From positions 40,468 to 101,277 of the forward strand of contig NZ_QFNM01000025.1 in assembly GCF_003248455.1 (NCBI RefSeq): a DNA stretch of 60,810 nucleotides, written 5' to 3'. A program made the position numbers and the translations under genes. Within the stretch, counting starts at the first letter, position 1, and the number at the start of each line of letters is the position of its first letter. The stretch is from Brevundimonas sp. Its GTDB lineage: Bacteria; Pseudomonadota; Alphaproteobacteria; Caulobacterales; Caulobacteraceae. Shown in pieces: positions 25,129 through 34,014 of the stretch. The notes beneath the pieces are model-generated. The model was not told the origin of the DNA, did no database searches, and saw only the letters and a list, made by a program, of their open reading frames with translations.

Positions 25129-25575
25129 TCAGCGAAAGCGCCTAGCGGCTTCGCTTTCAAAGCAGCCTATCAGCTTTTCCACCGCCCTGTCGAAGTTGGC
25201 CGACAGCATCAGGTCCAGCATCCGCGACTTGAAGGCGAAGTCGATCATGAACTCCAGCCGCGTCCCCTCGGGATGGGGAAAGAACTCCCAACGGTTCTTC
25301 AGGTGCTTGAACGGCCCGCGCAACAGGCCGACCTCGACCTTCGGCGCATTGCGGTCATGCCGGACCCAGGTGGAGAACCGCTCCTTCAGGAAGGAAAAGC
25401 CCACGCTGGCCTCCGCATCCTGCAAGCCGACGCCCTCGCTTTCCGCCCGCTCGTTCCAGACGCGCATCGACGTGACCCACGGCACGAAGTCGGGATAGGC
25501 GCGCACGTCCGCCACAAGATCGGCAAGCTGTTCGGGCGCATAGGGCAGTATGCGCGTGACGCGATGGACGGCCAT
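25129..25575 (-). CDS. COQ10 / RatA-like START-domain protein
   Basis: 148-residue polyketide cyclase/START-fold protein of the COQ10-RatA family. Conserved blocks: RILPYAPEQLADLVADVRAY, PDFVPWVTSMRVW, VGFSFLKERFSTWV and the C-terminal helix ANFDRAVEKLIGCFE. Mitochondrial COQ10 binds ubiquinone and helps respiration; bacterial members are often mislabelled as the toxin RatA. The position right behind lipA (7 nt) is conserved in alphaproteobacteria and argues for a respiratory or lipid-related role. Confidence 0.85.
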   Translation of the reverse strand: MAVHRVTRILPYAPEQLADLVADVRAYPDFVPWVTSMRVWNERAESEGVGLQDAEASVGFSFLKERFSTWVRHDRNAPKVEVGLLRGPFKHLKNRWEFFPHPEGTRLEFMIDFAFKSRMLDLMLSANFDRAVEKLIGCFESEAARRFR

Positions 25576-25582
25576 CCCTGGC

Positions 25583-26545
25583 TCAGCGGCGCAGTTGCGC
25601 CTCGCGCGCCGCCCTCAGCCGGGCGAAGTCGTCGCCGGCGTGGTGCGACGAGCGCGTCAGCGGCGAGGACGACACCATCAGGAAGCCCTTGGCGCGGGCG
25701 ATCGCCTTATAGGCCTTGAACTCCTCCGGGGTGACGAAACGGTCGATGGCGGCGTGTTTGCGCGTCGGCTGCAGGTACTGGCCGATGGTGATGAAGTCGA
25801 CGCCGGCGGACCGCATGTCGTCCATCACCTGCATGACCTCTTCCTTGGTCTCGCCCAGACCGACCATGATGCCGGACTTGGTGAACTGGTTCGGATCGCG
25901 CTCCTTGACCATCTGCAGCAGCCGCAGGCTGTGGAAGTAGCGCGCGCCCGGCCGGATCTTCAGATACAGGCGCGGCACGGTCTCCAGGTTGTGATTGAAG
26001 ACGTCGGGCTTGGCGTCGATCATCACGGCGGCCGCCCCGTCTTTTCGCAGGAAGTCGGGCGTCAGGATCTCGATGGTGGTGTTCGGCGCCTGGATGCGGA
26101 TCTGGCGCACCACCTCGGCAAAGTGGGCCGCGCCGCCGTCCGCCACATCGTCGCGGTCGACCGAGGTGATGACGACGTGGTTCAGGCCCATCTGCTGGAC
26201 GGCCAGGCCCACCTTGCCCGGCTCTTCCGGATCCAGCGGCTGGGGCAGGCCCGTCTTGACGTTGCAGAAGGCGCAGGCCCGCGTGCAGGTGTCGCCCATG
26301 ATCATCAGGGTCGCGTGCTTCTGGCTCCAGCACTCGCCGATGTTCGGGCAGGCCGCCTCTTCGCAGACCGTCACCAGCCCCTTGGAGCGCACGATGTCCT
26401 TGGTGGCGTTGTACTGGCCCGATCCCGGCGCCTTGACCCGCAGCCAGTCGGGCTTTTTCAGCACGACGGATTCCGGCCGGTTCTGCTTTTCCGGGTGACG
26501 CAGCTCCGACGGCTTGCGCTGCAGGGTGTCGATCAGAGTGACCAT
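25583..26545 (-). CDS. lipA: Lipoyl synthase
   Basis: 320-residue radical SAM enzyme inserting two sulfurs into octanoyl groups on lipoyl domains, thus maturing PdhB and PdhC. Both cluster motifs are intact: auxiliary CxxxxCxxxxxC in CEEAACPNIGEC and radical SAM CxxxCxxC in CTRACAFC. The C-terminal SSSPLTRSSHHAGDDF carries the conserved serine that ligates the auxiliary cluster. ATG 26545 (MVTLIDTLQRKPSELRHP) matches the family start. First gene of a minus-strand operon. Confidence 0.97.
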   Translation of the reverse strand: MVTLIDTLQRKPSELRHPEKQNRPESVVLKKPDWLRVKAPGSGQYNATKDIVRSKGLVTVCEEAACPNIGECWSQKHATLMIMGDTCTRACAFCNVKTGLPQPLDPEEPGKVGLAVQQMGLNHVVITSVDRDDVADGGAAHFAEVVRQIRIQAPNTTIEILTPDFLRKDGAAAVMIDAKPDVFNHNLETVPRLYLKIRPGARYFHSLRLLQMVKERDPNQFTKSGIMVGLGETKEEVMQVMDDMRSAGVDFITIGQYLQPTRKHAAIDRFVTPEEFKAYKAIARAKGFLMVSSSPLTRSSHHAGDDFARLRAAREAQLRR

Positions 26546-26715
26546 GGTCGGTATTTCGGCCTTCCGCGCCCGGAAGGCAAGGCACGGCCGGTTACAGAGC
26601 GCGACCGAACGGAACTCACGCGGCGTTACGCATCTTTTCAAGATGACCCGGCGTCATTAATGACAGTCGCCCGAACAACAGAGAGGGCTTCCCACGCCCT
26701 CCATAGGAGACGCGC
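26546..26715. other. Divergent intergenic region lipA / AMP-ligase
   Basis: 170 nt between two divergently read genes, so it must carry both promoters. AGGAGA at 26705-26710 is the ribosome-binding site for the TTG start of the ligase. No clear promoter pair was assigned. Confidence 0.4.
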
Positions 26716-28269
26716 TTGCGCCAGGCCCTGGATCCGTCGCTGTACGAAGAAACCCTGATCGACGCCCTTATCGAGGCGCGGGCGCGGTTCGGCGACAAGG
26801 AGATCCTGGAGGACCAGGATCGTCACCCGCTGACCTACACCGGCCTGATCCGCGCCGCCTTCGTGCTGGGCCGCAAGATCGCGCAGATGACGGACATGGG
26901 CGAGCGGGTGGCCATCCTTCTGCCGTCGTCGATGGGGGTGGTCGTCACCTTCTTCGGTCTGCACGCCCACGGCCGCGTGCCGGTGATGCTGAACTTCACC
27001 GCCGGCGAGACCAATCTGAAGGCCGCCATCCAGGCGTCCGGCGTCAAGAAGGTGCTGACGGCCAAACGGTTCGTCGATCAGGCCAAGCTGGACGATCTGA
27101 TCGTCGAACTGAAGACCGTCGCCGACATCGTCTGGCTGGACGACGTGCGCAAGACCATCGGCCTGCCCGACAAACTCTATGGCCTGGCCGCCGGGGCCGC
27201 GCCCAAGCGGTTCCGCGTCAAGACGGACCCGGATGCGCCGGGCGTGGTCCTGTTCACCTCGGGCAGTTTCGGAACCCCCAAGGGCGTCGTGCTCAGCCAG
27301 CAGAACCTGGTCGCCAATGCGCGCCAGGTGGCGGCCCACATCGACCTCGATCCGTCCTGGGTGATGTTCAACCCGCTGCCGACCTTCCACTGTTTCGGCC
27401 TGACCGGCGGCGTGATCCTGCCGCTGCTTCAGGGGTTGAAGGCGTTCGAATATCCGTCGCCGCTGCACGCCAAACAGATCACCGACCTGCTGCCTCAGGT
27501 GAACGCCTCGATCCTGTTCGCGACCGACACCTTCTTGAGCCAGTACGCCCGCGTCGCCGAACCGAACGACTTCGCCACGCTGAAGTTCGCCGTCGCCGGG
27601 GCCGAGAAGGTCCGCGAGGAGACGCGCGCCCTGTTCGACGCCAAGTTCGGCGGGGTCAAATTGCTGGAGGGCTATGGCGCGACCGAGGCCTCGCCGATCA
27701 TCGCGGTCAACCATCCCAACCGCAATGCGCCGGGCACGGTGGGCCAGATGCTGCCCGGCATCGACTGGAAGCTGGAGCCGGTCGAGGGGATCGAGGGCGG
27801 CGGCCGTCTGTTCCTGAAGGGGCCGAACGTCATGAGCGGCTATGTCACCGCCGCCGAACCCTTGACCTGGGACGCCGTGGGCGACGGCTGGCTGGACACC
27901 GGCGACATCGTGGACGTGGACGCCGAAGGCTATGTCACCATCAAGGGTCGGGCCAAGCGGTTCGCCAAGATCGGCGGCGAAATGGTGTCCCTGACCGCCG
28001 TGGAAGGCATCGCCGGCGCCGTCTGGCCCGAACGGCGGCACGCGGTGGTGTCGATTCCCGACAGCCGCAAGGGCGAGAAGCTGGTGCTCGTCACCGACCA
28101 CGCCTCGGCCGAGGTCGCGCCCCTGGCGGAATGGGCCCGCACCAACGGCGCGCCCGAACTGGTCATCCCCAAGAAGATCGTCAAGGTCGCCGAAGTGCCG
28201 GTCCTGGGCACCGGCAAGACCGACTATGTCGCGATCCAGAAGATGGTCGAGGCGGAAAAGGCGGCCTGA
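26716..28269 (+). CDS. AMP-dependent acyl-ACP/acyl-CoA synthetase
   Basis: 517-residue adenylate-forming enzyme. P-loop-like A3 motif TSGSFGTPKGVVLS, A5 motif GYGATEASPI, A7 GWLDTGDIVDVDAEGYV, A8 KRFAKIGGEMVSL and the A10 catalytic Lys in GTGKTDY. The A5 and A8 versions are closest to the ligase half of Aas (2-acylglycerophosphoethanolamine acyltransferase/acyl-ACP synthetase), so a fatty-acid substrate is likely. The fused acyltransferase half of Aas is absent. TTG start with AGGAGA at optimal spacing. Confidence 0.82.
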   Translation: MRQALDPSLYEETLIDALIEARARFGDKEILEDQDRHPLTYTGLIRAAFVLGRKIAQMTDMGERVAILLPSSMGVVVTFFGLHAHGRVPVMLNFTAGETNLKAAIQASGVKKVLTAKRFVDQAKLDDLIVELKTVADIVWLDDVRKTIGLPDKLYGLAAGAAPKRFRVKTDPDAPGVVLFTSGSFGTPKGVVLSQQNLVANARQVAAHIDLDPSWVMFNPLPTFHCFGLTGGVILPLLQGLKAFEYPSPLHAKQITDLLPQVNASILFATDTFLSQYARVAEPNDFATLKFAVAGAEKVREETRALFDAKFGGVKLLEGYGATEASPIIAVNHPNRNAPGTVGQMLPGIDWKLEPVEGIEGGGRLFLKGPNVMSGYVTAAEPLTWDAVGDGWLDTGDIVDVDAEGYVTIKGRAKRFAKIGGEMVSLTAVEGIAGAVWPERRHAVVSIPDSRKGEKLVLVTDHASAEVAPLAEWARTNGAPELVIPKKIVKVAEVPVLGTGKTDYVAIQKMVEAEKAA

Positions 28270-28287
28270 CCGGCTCCCTCGGCGCGC

Positions 28288-29046
28288 TCAGCCGATACGA
28301 ACGCCGGTCATCGAGATCGAGCCGCCGTCGATGCTGTCGTTGAAGAAGCTGACAGGCTCGCCCGGCTGCTGCTGCGCGGCGACATAGAGCACCGGCAGAT
28401 AATGTTCGTCTGTCGGCACGCTCAGTTGCGCGTCCTCGGCCAGATCGACCCAGTCGATCAGCGCCTCGTGGTCGCCGATCAGGAAGGCGTGTTTCACCGC
28501 CTCGTTGAACCCGCTCGCCCAAGCGTAGGGCTCCGCCCCGGCCTCGCGCTTCCAGGTCCGCAGATTGTGGACGAAGTCGCCCGACCCGGCGATCACGATC
28601 CCGTCGTCCCGCAAAGGCCGCAGGGTCCTGGCCAGCTCATAGTGTTGGCGCGCCGTCAGCTCGCGGTTCAGCGACAGCTGCACCACCGGCACGTCCGCCT
28701 CGGGCCAGACGTGCCGCAGCACCGACCATGTCCCGTGGTCCAGGCCCCATTGCTGGGTCATGATCGCGCCGGTCAGACCCGACACGCGGGCCGCCAGTTC
28801 CGGGGACCCGGGCGCGGAGTACTGCATTTCATGAAGTTCACGCGGGAAGTTTCCGAAATCATGGATGGTTTCGGGTTTCTCCTGCGCGGTGACGCCCAGC
28901 CCGCGCGTCTCCCAGTGGGCGGAGGCCATCACCACGCCCTTGGGCTTGCCGATGGCCTGTCCAAGGTCGCGCCAGGCGTCCGCGAAGGGGCCGCCAAGCG
29001 CGTTCATGGGCGAACCGTGACCGAAGAAGACGGCGGGCTGGCGCAT
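28288..29046 (-). CDS. ygiD: Extradiol dioxygenase of the YgiD/DODA family
   Basis: 252-residue class III extradiol dioxygenase-like protein (4,5-DOPA dioxygenase family). Putative Zn/Fe ligands lie in FFGHGSPMNAL, SAHWETRG and a C-terminal His (PTDEHYLPVL); LDHGTWSVL and GSGDFVHNL are the other signature blocks. The physiological substrate in bacteria is unknown, probably an aromatic catechol. ATG 29046 lies 4 nt after the wrbA stop, so the two are coexpressed. Confidence 0.88.
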   Translation of the reverse strand: MRQPAVFFGHGSPMNALGGPFADAWRDLGQAIGKPKGVVMASAHWETRGLGVTAQEKPETIHDFGNFPRELHEMQYSAPGSPELAARVSGLTGAIMTQQWGLDHGTWSVLRHVWPEADVPVVQLSLNRELTARQHYELARTLRPLRDDGIVIAGSGDFVHNLRTWKREAGAEPYAWASGFNEAVKHAFLIGDHEALIDWVDLAEDAQLSVPTDEHYLPVLYVAAQQQPGEPVSFFNDSIDGGSISMTGVRIG

Positions 29047-29050
29047 CGGA

Positions 29051-29653
29051 TCAGCCGTGCAGCTTCTTGGCCAGTTCGGCGATGTGCCGCCCCTGGAACC
29101 GGGCGCCGTCCAGTTCGATGTCGCTGGGCTGGCGCGAGCCGTCGCCGCCGGTGATGGTCGTCGCCCCATAGGGCGAGCCGCCGTGGACCGCGTCCAGCGT
29201 CATCTGCGCCTGATACGAATAGGGCAGACCGACGACCGGCATGCCGTGGTGCAGGAAGAAGTTGTGCAGACCCTGGAAGGTGGTCTCCTGACCGCCATGC
29301 TGGGTCGCGGTCGCGGTGAAGGCGCCGCCGACCTTGCCGATCAAGGCGCCGGTGAACCACAGGCCGCCGGCCTGGTCCAGGAAGGCGCGCATCTGCGACG
29401 CGGCCGACCCGAAGCGGGTGCCGGCGCCGATGATGATGGCGTCATAGTCCTTGAGATCGTCGATCTTGGCGATCGGCGCCTTCTGATCCAGCTTGTAGTG
29501 CGAGGCCTTGGCCAGGTCTTCCGGCACGGTTTCCGGCACGCGCTTGATGTCCACGATTGCGCCTTCGACCTCGCGCGCGCCTTCGGCGACGGCTTCGGCC
29601 ATGGTTTCGAGGTGGCCATAGGTCGAATGATAGAGAACCAGGACTTTCGGCAT
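29051..29653 (-). CDS. wrbA: NAD(P)H:quinone oxidoreductase WrbA
   Basis: 200-residue flavodoxin-fold FMN enzyme, two-electron reduction of quinones. FMN phosphate loop YHSTYGHLETMA, the GAGTRFGSAASQMRAFLD and GLHNFFLHHGMPVVGLPYSY segments, and the WrbA-specific TATQHGGQETT insertion are all present. Length is typical. Pairs with ygiD downstream; quinone reduction plus catechol cleavage suggests a small aromatic-detoxification unit, which is inference. Confidence 0.94.
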   Translation of the reverse strand: MPKVLVLYHSTYGHLETMAEAVAEGAREVEGAIVDIKRVPETVPEDLAKASHYKLDQKAPIAKIDDLKDYDAIIIGAGTRFGSAASQMRAFLDQAGGLWFTGALIGKVGGAFTATATQHGGQETTFQGLHNFFLHHGMPVVGLPYSYQAQMTLDAVHGGSPYGATTITGGDGSRQPSDIELDGARFQGRHIAELAKKLHG

Positions 29654-29707
29654 CGGGGGAGGCTCCGTTGAATGACTGACGGCCGTTATTCGCAACAACG
29701 ACCGTTG

Positions 29708-30211
29708 CTAACTTGGCGTGTCCCCATTCGCTACGCAAGTCCCCGATTCCGTTTTCGGCTCGAACGGACACAGGGCCGCGTAAAAGGCCGCCGATCCCGG
29801 CGCGGCGCGCCCGTTCTGGCGATGAAAGCGGTGTTCCATCGCCATCGCCTGCTGCTCGATGTTCAGCCCTTCCCAGCGGCAGGTCGAAACGGCTTCATAA
29901 GCATAGGACGCCGCCGTGTCGCCGGCCTTCAGCTTGGCCCAGAGCAGATTGACGCCCTGCTGGGCCTGCCAGACGTGGGTCAGTTCGTGGATCAGCACGC
30001 CCTGGGCGCGCACGGAGGCCTTGGCGAAATCCCCTACCAGATCGCGCTGCGGCCAGACGATCCAATCCCGCCCGAACCACCGTCCGGCGACAAAGGCGCG
30101 CCGAAAGGGCCAGCCGATCAGCCGGACCGTATCCAGGCGCAGCGCCGCGCCGAACGCATCACGCGCCAGCGCCGTCTCGGCCGAAGTCAGGGTGCGAATG
30201 AAGGGTCCCAC
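29708..30211 (-). CDS. HExxH-motif protein, putative zinc peptidase-like
   Basis: 167 residues (175 if the start is 30235). Central zincin motif VLIHELTHVWQAQQG with a following Glu (AYEAVSTCRWEGLNIEQQA) that could be a third ligand. No signal peptide. I recall similar unnamed proteins in Caulobacterales labelled as Vgr-related, without experimental support. The start overlaps the 3' end of the M15 peptidase gene by about 25 nt (GTG at 30211), suggesting coupling. Peptidase activity is unproven. Confidence 0.65.
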   Translation of the reverse strand: MGPFIRTLTSAETALARDAFGAALRLDTVRLIGWPFRRAFVAGRWFGRDWIVWPQRDLVGDFAKASVRAQGVLIHELTHVWQAQQGVNLLWAKLKAGDTAASYAYEAVSTCRWEGLNIEQQAMAMEHRFHRQNGRAAPGSAAFYAALCPFEPKTESGTCVANGDTPS

Positions 30212-31047
30212 GGCCGCACATACTCCCAGTGCCACGGTTCATAGACGTAGGGGACGAAACCGAACCGCCCCGCATTGGCGACCAGCCAGCGATAGGTCGG
30301 CGTCCGCGCCATGTATTCCCGGCTGGCCGGGGTGGTGGAATCCACCCCAAGGCCCGGCGCCTGTCCTACATGGAGATCGACGGCCGTCCCCGTCCTGTGC
30401 GGTGAACAGACCGCGCGCCTCAAGCCGTCGCAATTGCCCTGCTGGACGCAACGCGCCGCATCCGCCTCCGGGTCGCGAAAGCCTGAGAAAATCTGCAGCA
30501 GTTCGGGGTTGGCCGCGACCTCGCGAACCTCGGCGCGGGCGGCGGCGACCAGGCGTCGATAGGCGTCCAGCACGTCGCGCCGCAGCAGGCGGGTCAGGCG
30601 ATCGGCGTGCTCCTCCTCCGCGACCAGATAACCCAGTTGGTTGATCGGCGGCGGTTCCGGGCACAGCCCCCGGACCCGCGCCATGACGAAGGGCCGCCGC
30701 TCCTGCCACAGGCCGCGAAACACCTGGAAGGTCGCGGCGTCCAACAGGCCGGTCGGGGGCAGGCCGTGCGTCTGCTGGAACCCCGCCAACTGCGAGGCGA
30801 AAATGGGTGTGCCAGGACCGCAACGCGTATGCAGATCCTGCTGGATCAGGGGCAGATAGGGCTGCCATCCCCATTCCGTCGCGCCGAAGGGCGCCCATTC
30901 CATCCCATAGGCAGCCTCGGCGTTGGCCAGACCCTGCCCGCCCCAGATGTCGGCGTTGGTGTGACAGGGCCCCGCGGCGGCCGTGGCCTGTCCCGCAAAC
31001 AGCATCCCCAGGACCAGACCCAACAAGGCGAACAGGCGAACCGACAT
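30187..31047 (-). CDS. M15-family D-Ala-D-Ala carboxypeptidase-like protein
   Basis: 286-residue secreted peptidase-like protein. Signal peptide MSVRLFALLGLVLGMLFAGQ ending near ATA-AA. The C-terminal domain has the VanY/DacB-type zinc motifs: SGFRDPEADAARC, HRTGTAVDLHV (ligands His and Asp) and EPWHWEYV (third His ligand and catalytic Glu). Expected to trim peptidoglycan stem peptides or related cross-links in the periplasm. The N-terminal 120 residues are not recognised. Two cysteine pairs may form disulfides. Confidence 0.82.
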   Translation of the reverse strand: MSVRLFALLGLVLGMLFAGQATAAAGPCHTNADIWGGQGLANAEAAYGMEWAPFGATEWGWQPYLPLIQQDLHTRCGPGTPIFASQLAGFQQTHGLPPTGLLDAATFQVFRGLWQERRPFVMARVRGLCPEPPPINQLGYLVAEEEHADRLTRLLRRDVLDAYRRLVAAARAEVREVAANPELLQIFSGFRDPEADAARCVQQGNCDGLRRAVCSPHRTGTAVDLHVGQAPGLGVDSTTPASREYMARTPTYRWLVANAGRFGFVPYVYEPWHWEYVRPWDPSFAP

Positions 31048-31156
31048 GGCTTCAACAAGCCTCAAGCCGGCCGCGAAGTCCACCATACCGCCGAAGCGCC
31101 AAAGCTGCGATGGTGCCGCAGGTCCGACTCATCCGGGCCGTTTCGGACCTTCTTTC

Positions 31157-32530
31157 ATGACCGCCCGATCCGCGTCCGCGAGCGCGACGCCCCGCCGTTC
31201 CAATGCGGTTCTGGCCGCCTTTTCCGGGCCCTGCCTGCCGCTGGCCGCCTTCGGCGTCGCCCTGCCCGTCACCCTGCCCGAATTCTACGCCACCTTCGTC
31301 GGGCTGGAGCTGGGGGTGGTGGCGGCCGTCTTCATGGCGGTGCGTCTGATCGACATCCTGTTCGATCCGTTCATCGGCTGGGGCATGGACCGGACCCGGA
31401 CCCGGTTCGGCCGCTACCGTCCGTGGATGGCCCTGTCCACGCCCATGCTGATGCTGGCCGCCTATATGATGTTCGTGGTCGTCCAGCCGGGCGCGCCGCC
31501 GGTCTATCTGTTCGGCTGGCTGCTGTTTCTCTACCTGGGCTTTTCCATCGGCACGCTGGGGCAGTTGGGCTGGGCCGCCGTGCTGGCGCCCCAGTACGAT
31601 CAGCGCAGCCGCGTCTATGGCTGGTGGCAGGTGTTCAACATCATCGGCGTGGTGCTGATCCTGGTCCTGCCGACAGTGGTGGTTCAGACGGGCCTTGGAA
31701 ACTACGCCGATGGGGTGAGGATCATGGGCTGGGCCATCGTGATCGCCCTGCCCCTCACCATCGGCCTGGCCATGGTCGCCGTGCCCGAGCCGGTCACGGC
31801 CGGCGGCCAGCCGCACGGCAGCCTGAGCGCCTATCTCAGCCTGTTCAGGAAGCCGGTGGTCAGGAAACTGCTGCTGTCGGATCTGTTGCTGGGCGTGGCG
31901 CCCGGCATCACCGGATCGCTGCTGTTCTTCTTCTTCGGCCAGATCCGGGGCTACGACCACACCCAGGCCGGGCTGTTCATGCTGTTCTATTTCGTCGCCG
32001 GCCTGTGCGGCGCGCCCTTCTGGGCCTGGTTTGCGACCCGCGTCGGCAAGGATCGGGGCCTGGCCGTGGCCAGCGTCGTGTCAGCCGTCCTCTATGTCGG
32101 CGCGACCCTGGTTCCGGGCGGAAACTTCGTTCTGACGGCGGTGGTCATGTTCATCGCCGGCCTGCCCTATGCGGCGGGCCTGTTCCTGACGCGCGCCATG
32201 ATGGCCGACGCCGGAGACGAGGAGCGGTTCGAGACCGGCGTGGACCGCACCGGCCTGATGCTGTCCATCCTGTCGGCCACGACCAAGATCGGCCATGTCG
32301 TCGCCCTAATCCCCTATCTGATCCTGCAAGGGGTGGGTTTCCGCGCCCTGCCCGGTCCGGCGGGCAACAGCGACGCGGCCCTGTTGACGCTGCAAATTCT
32401 CTTCATCGCCGTGCCCGGCGTCCTGCTGGTCCTGGCGGGCGCGGTGCTGAAGAACTATCCGCTGACGGCGAAGCGCCACGACGAGATCCGCCTGGCCCTT
32501 GAGGCCCGCGACGCCGGGGCCAGGGCATGA
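31157..32530 (+). CDS. MFS transporter, GPH (MelB-like) symporter family
   Basis: 457-residue 12-helix transporter. The MelB/GPH signatures are RLIDILFDPFIGWGMDRTRTR in loop 2-3, FGRYRPWM, and a family-typical QYDQRSRVYGWWQ after helix 5. Likely cation-coupled uptake of a glycoside; substrate unknown. ATG at 31157 gives a short charged N-terminus. The stop overlaps mazG (ATGA). The upstream gene is divergent. Confidence 0.85.
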   Translation: MTARSASASATPRRSNAVLAAFSGPCLPLAAFGVALPVTLPEFYATFVGLELGVVAAVFMAVRLIDILFDPFIGWGMDRTRTRFGRYRPWMALSTPMLMLAAYMMFVVVQPGAPPVYLFGWLLFLYLGFSIGTLGQLGWAAVLAPQYDQRSRVYGWWQVFNIIGVVLILVLPTVVVQTGLGNYADGVRIMGWAIVIALPLTIGLAMVAVPEPVTAGGQPHGSLSAYLSLFRKPVVRKLLLSDLLLGVAPGITGSLLFFFFGQIRGYDHTQAGLFMLFYFVAGLCGAPFWAWFATRVGKDRGLAVASVVSAVLYVGATLVPGGNFVLTAVVMFIAGLPYAAGLFLTRAMMADAGDEERFETGVDRTGLMLSILSATTKIGHVVALIPYLILQGVGFRALPGPAGNSDAALLTLQILFIAVPGVLLVLAGAVLKNYPLTAKRHDEIRLALEARDAGARA

Positions 32531-33336
32531 GCCCCATCGACCGGCTGCTGGGCATGATGGCGCGGCTGCGCGACCCGGACGGCGGCTGCCCCTGGGACGT
32601 GGAGCAGACCTTCGCCACCATCGCCCCCTATACGATCGAGGAAGCCTATGAGGTCGCCGACGCCATCGAGCGCAACGACCTGGTCGAGCTGAAGGGCGAA
32701 CTGGGCGACCTGTTGTTCCAGGTCGTCTTCCACGCCCGCATGGCCGAGGAGCAGGGGCTGTTCGCCTTCGACGACGTGGTGACGGCCATCGCCGACAAGC
32801 TGGAACGACGCCACCCCCATGTCTTCGGCGCCAATTCTTTAGGTGATGGGGCCCAGCGGTCGTCGAGGGAACAGACGGTCGACTGGGAAGCGATCAAGGC
32901 GGCCGAACGCAGGGACCGCAAGAAACCCGGCGTGCTGGACGACGTGCCCGTCGGCCTGCCCGCCCTGACCCGCGCCGCCAAACTGACCAAGCGCGCCGGG
33001 CGGGTCGGCTTCGATTGGCCTTCGACCGACGAGGTGTTCGACAAGCTGGCCGAAGAGGTCGAGGAGTTGCGCGTCGAGATCGCCGCCGGCGATCAGGCCA
33101 AGGCCCGCGAGGAGCTGGGCGACCTGCTGTTCGTCGTCGCCAACCTGGCCCGCAAGCTTGACGTTGAACCCGAAGACGCCCTGCGCGCCGCCAACGCCAA
33201 GTTCGTCCGCCGCTTCGGCTTCATCGAGGCTGAACTGGCCAAGGACGGCCGCACGCCGGACCAGTCGGACCTGGCCGAAATGGACCGCCTCTGGGACGCC
33301 GCAAAAGTGGCCGAAAAGGCCGCCCTCCGGCCTTGA
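32527..33336 (+). CDS. mazG: Nucleoside triphosphate pyrophosphohydrolase MazG
   Basis: 269-residue two-domain all-alpha NTP pyrophosphatase that hydrolyses (d)NTPs, lowering ppGpp-linked or damaged nucleotides. First domain metal motif EEAYEVADAIE ... ELGDLLFQVVFHARM (about 38-80), second EEVEELRVEIA ... ELGDLLFVVANLARKL (about 178-222). Signature CPWDVEQT near the N-terminus. Coupled to the MFS gene upstream and the HAD gene downstream. In alphaproteobacteria mazG commonly follows hflX; here it lies on the opposite strand, separated from hflX by two genes. Confidence 0.95.
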   Translation: MSPIDRLLGMMARLRDPDGGCPWDVEQTFATIAPYTIEEAYEVADAIERNDLVELKGELGDLLFQVVFHARMAEEQGLFAFDDVVTAIADKLERRHPHVFGANSLGDGAQRSSREQTVDWEAIKAAERRDRKKPGVLDDVPVGLPALTRAAKLTKRAGRVGFDWPSTDEVFDKLAEEVEELRVEIAAGDQAKAREELGDLLFVVANLARKLDVEPEDALRAANAKFVRRFGFIEAELAKDGRTPDQSDLAEMDRLWDAAKVAEKAALRP

Positions 33337-34004
33337 GCCATCCCTGCGTGACCTACGACCTGATCATCTTCGACTACGACGGCGTCGTCGCCGACAGCGA
33401 GGTGCTGAACAGCACCGTCATGGCCGAACAGCTGACCGCCATCGGCCTGCCGACCACGCTGGACGACGTGCTGGGCGCCTACACCGGCAAACGGTGGCGC
33501 GACAATCGCGCGGCGGTCGAGGCCAGGCTGGGCCGCGCCTGCCCCGACGATTTCCACACGACCTGGTTCGCGACCTGCCGCCAGCGCGCGCCGCATCAGT
33601 TGCAGCCGGTGCCGGGAATGATCGACTTCGCCCAAACTCGGCCCGAGGCGCGTTGCATCGCCTCGTCCAGCGGACCGGACTGGATCGGCGTGGGGCTGGA
33701 CCTGTTCGGCCTGACCGACCATTTCGGCGGCTCGGTCTTCACCGGCCTGGCGGTCGAGCGGGGCAAACCGCACCCCGACCTGTTCCTGCACGCCGCCCGC
33801 ACGATGGGCGTCGATCCGTCCCGCGCCCTGGTCATCGAGGACAGCGAGGCGGGTGTCAGCGCGGGCGTCGCGGCCGGAATGACCGTGGTCGGCCTTTTGG
33901 CCGGCGCCCACGTCCGCGACGGCCATGCCGAACGCCTGGCTGCGCGCGGCGCCAATCATCTGGCCGCGACCTATCGCGAAGTCGCCGCCTTCATGGATCG
34001 CTGA
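33333..34004 (+). CDS. HAD-superfamily phosphatase
   Basis: 223-residue haloacid-dehalogenase-like hydrolase of the beta-phosphoglucomutase/phosphoglycolate phosphatase type. Motif I FDYDGVVADSE, motif II SSSGPD, motif III Lys in RGKPHPDLFLHA, motif IV VIEDSEAGVSAGVAAGM. Sugar- or nucleotide-phosphate is the probable substrate class. Start is a TTG overlapping the mazG stop (TTGA); a GTG at 33348 is an alternative. It ends about 10 nt from the convergent antiporter gene. Confidence 0.87.
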   Translation: MSHPCVTYDLIIFDYDGVVADSEVLNSTVMAEQLTAIGLPTTLDDVLGAYTGKRWRDNRAAVEARLGRACPDDFHTTWFATCRQRAPHQLQPVPGMIDFAQTRPEARCIASSSGPDWIGVGLDLFGLTDHFGGSVFTGLAVERGKPHPDLFLHAARTMGVDPSRALVIEDSEAGVSAGVAAGMTVVGLLAGAHVRDGHAERLAARGANHLAATYREVAAFMDR

Positions 34005-34014
34005 ACAGACGGGC

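Noticed and set aside
25129..25575. RatA toxin of a toxin-antitoxin system
   Set aside because: The START-domain protein lies behind lipA with no antitoxin partner (RatB); COQ10-like function fits better.
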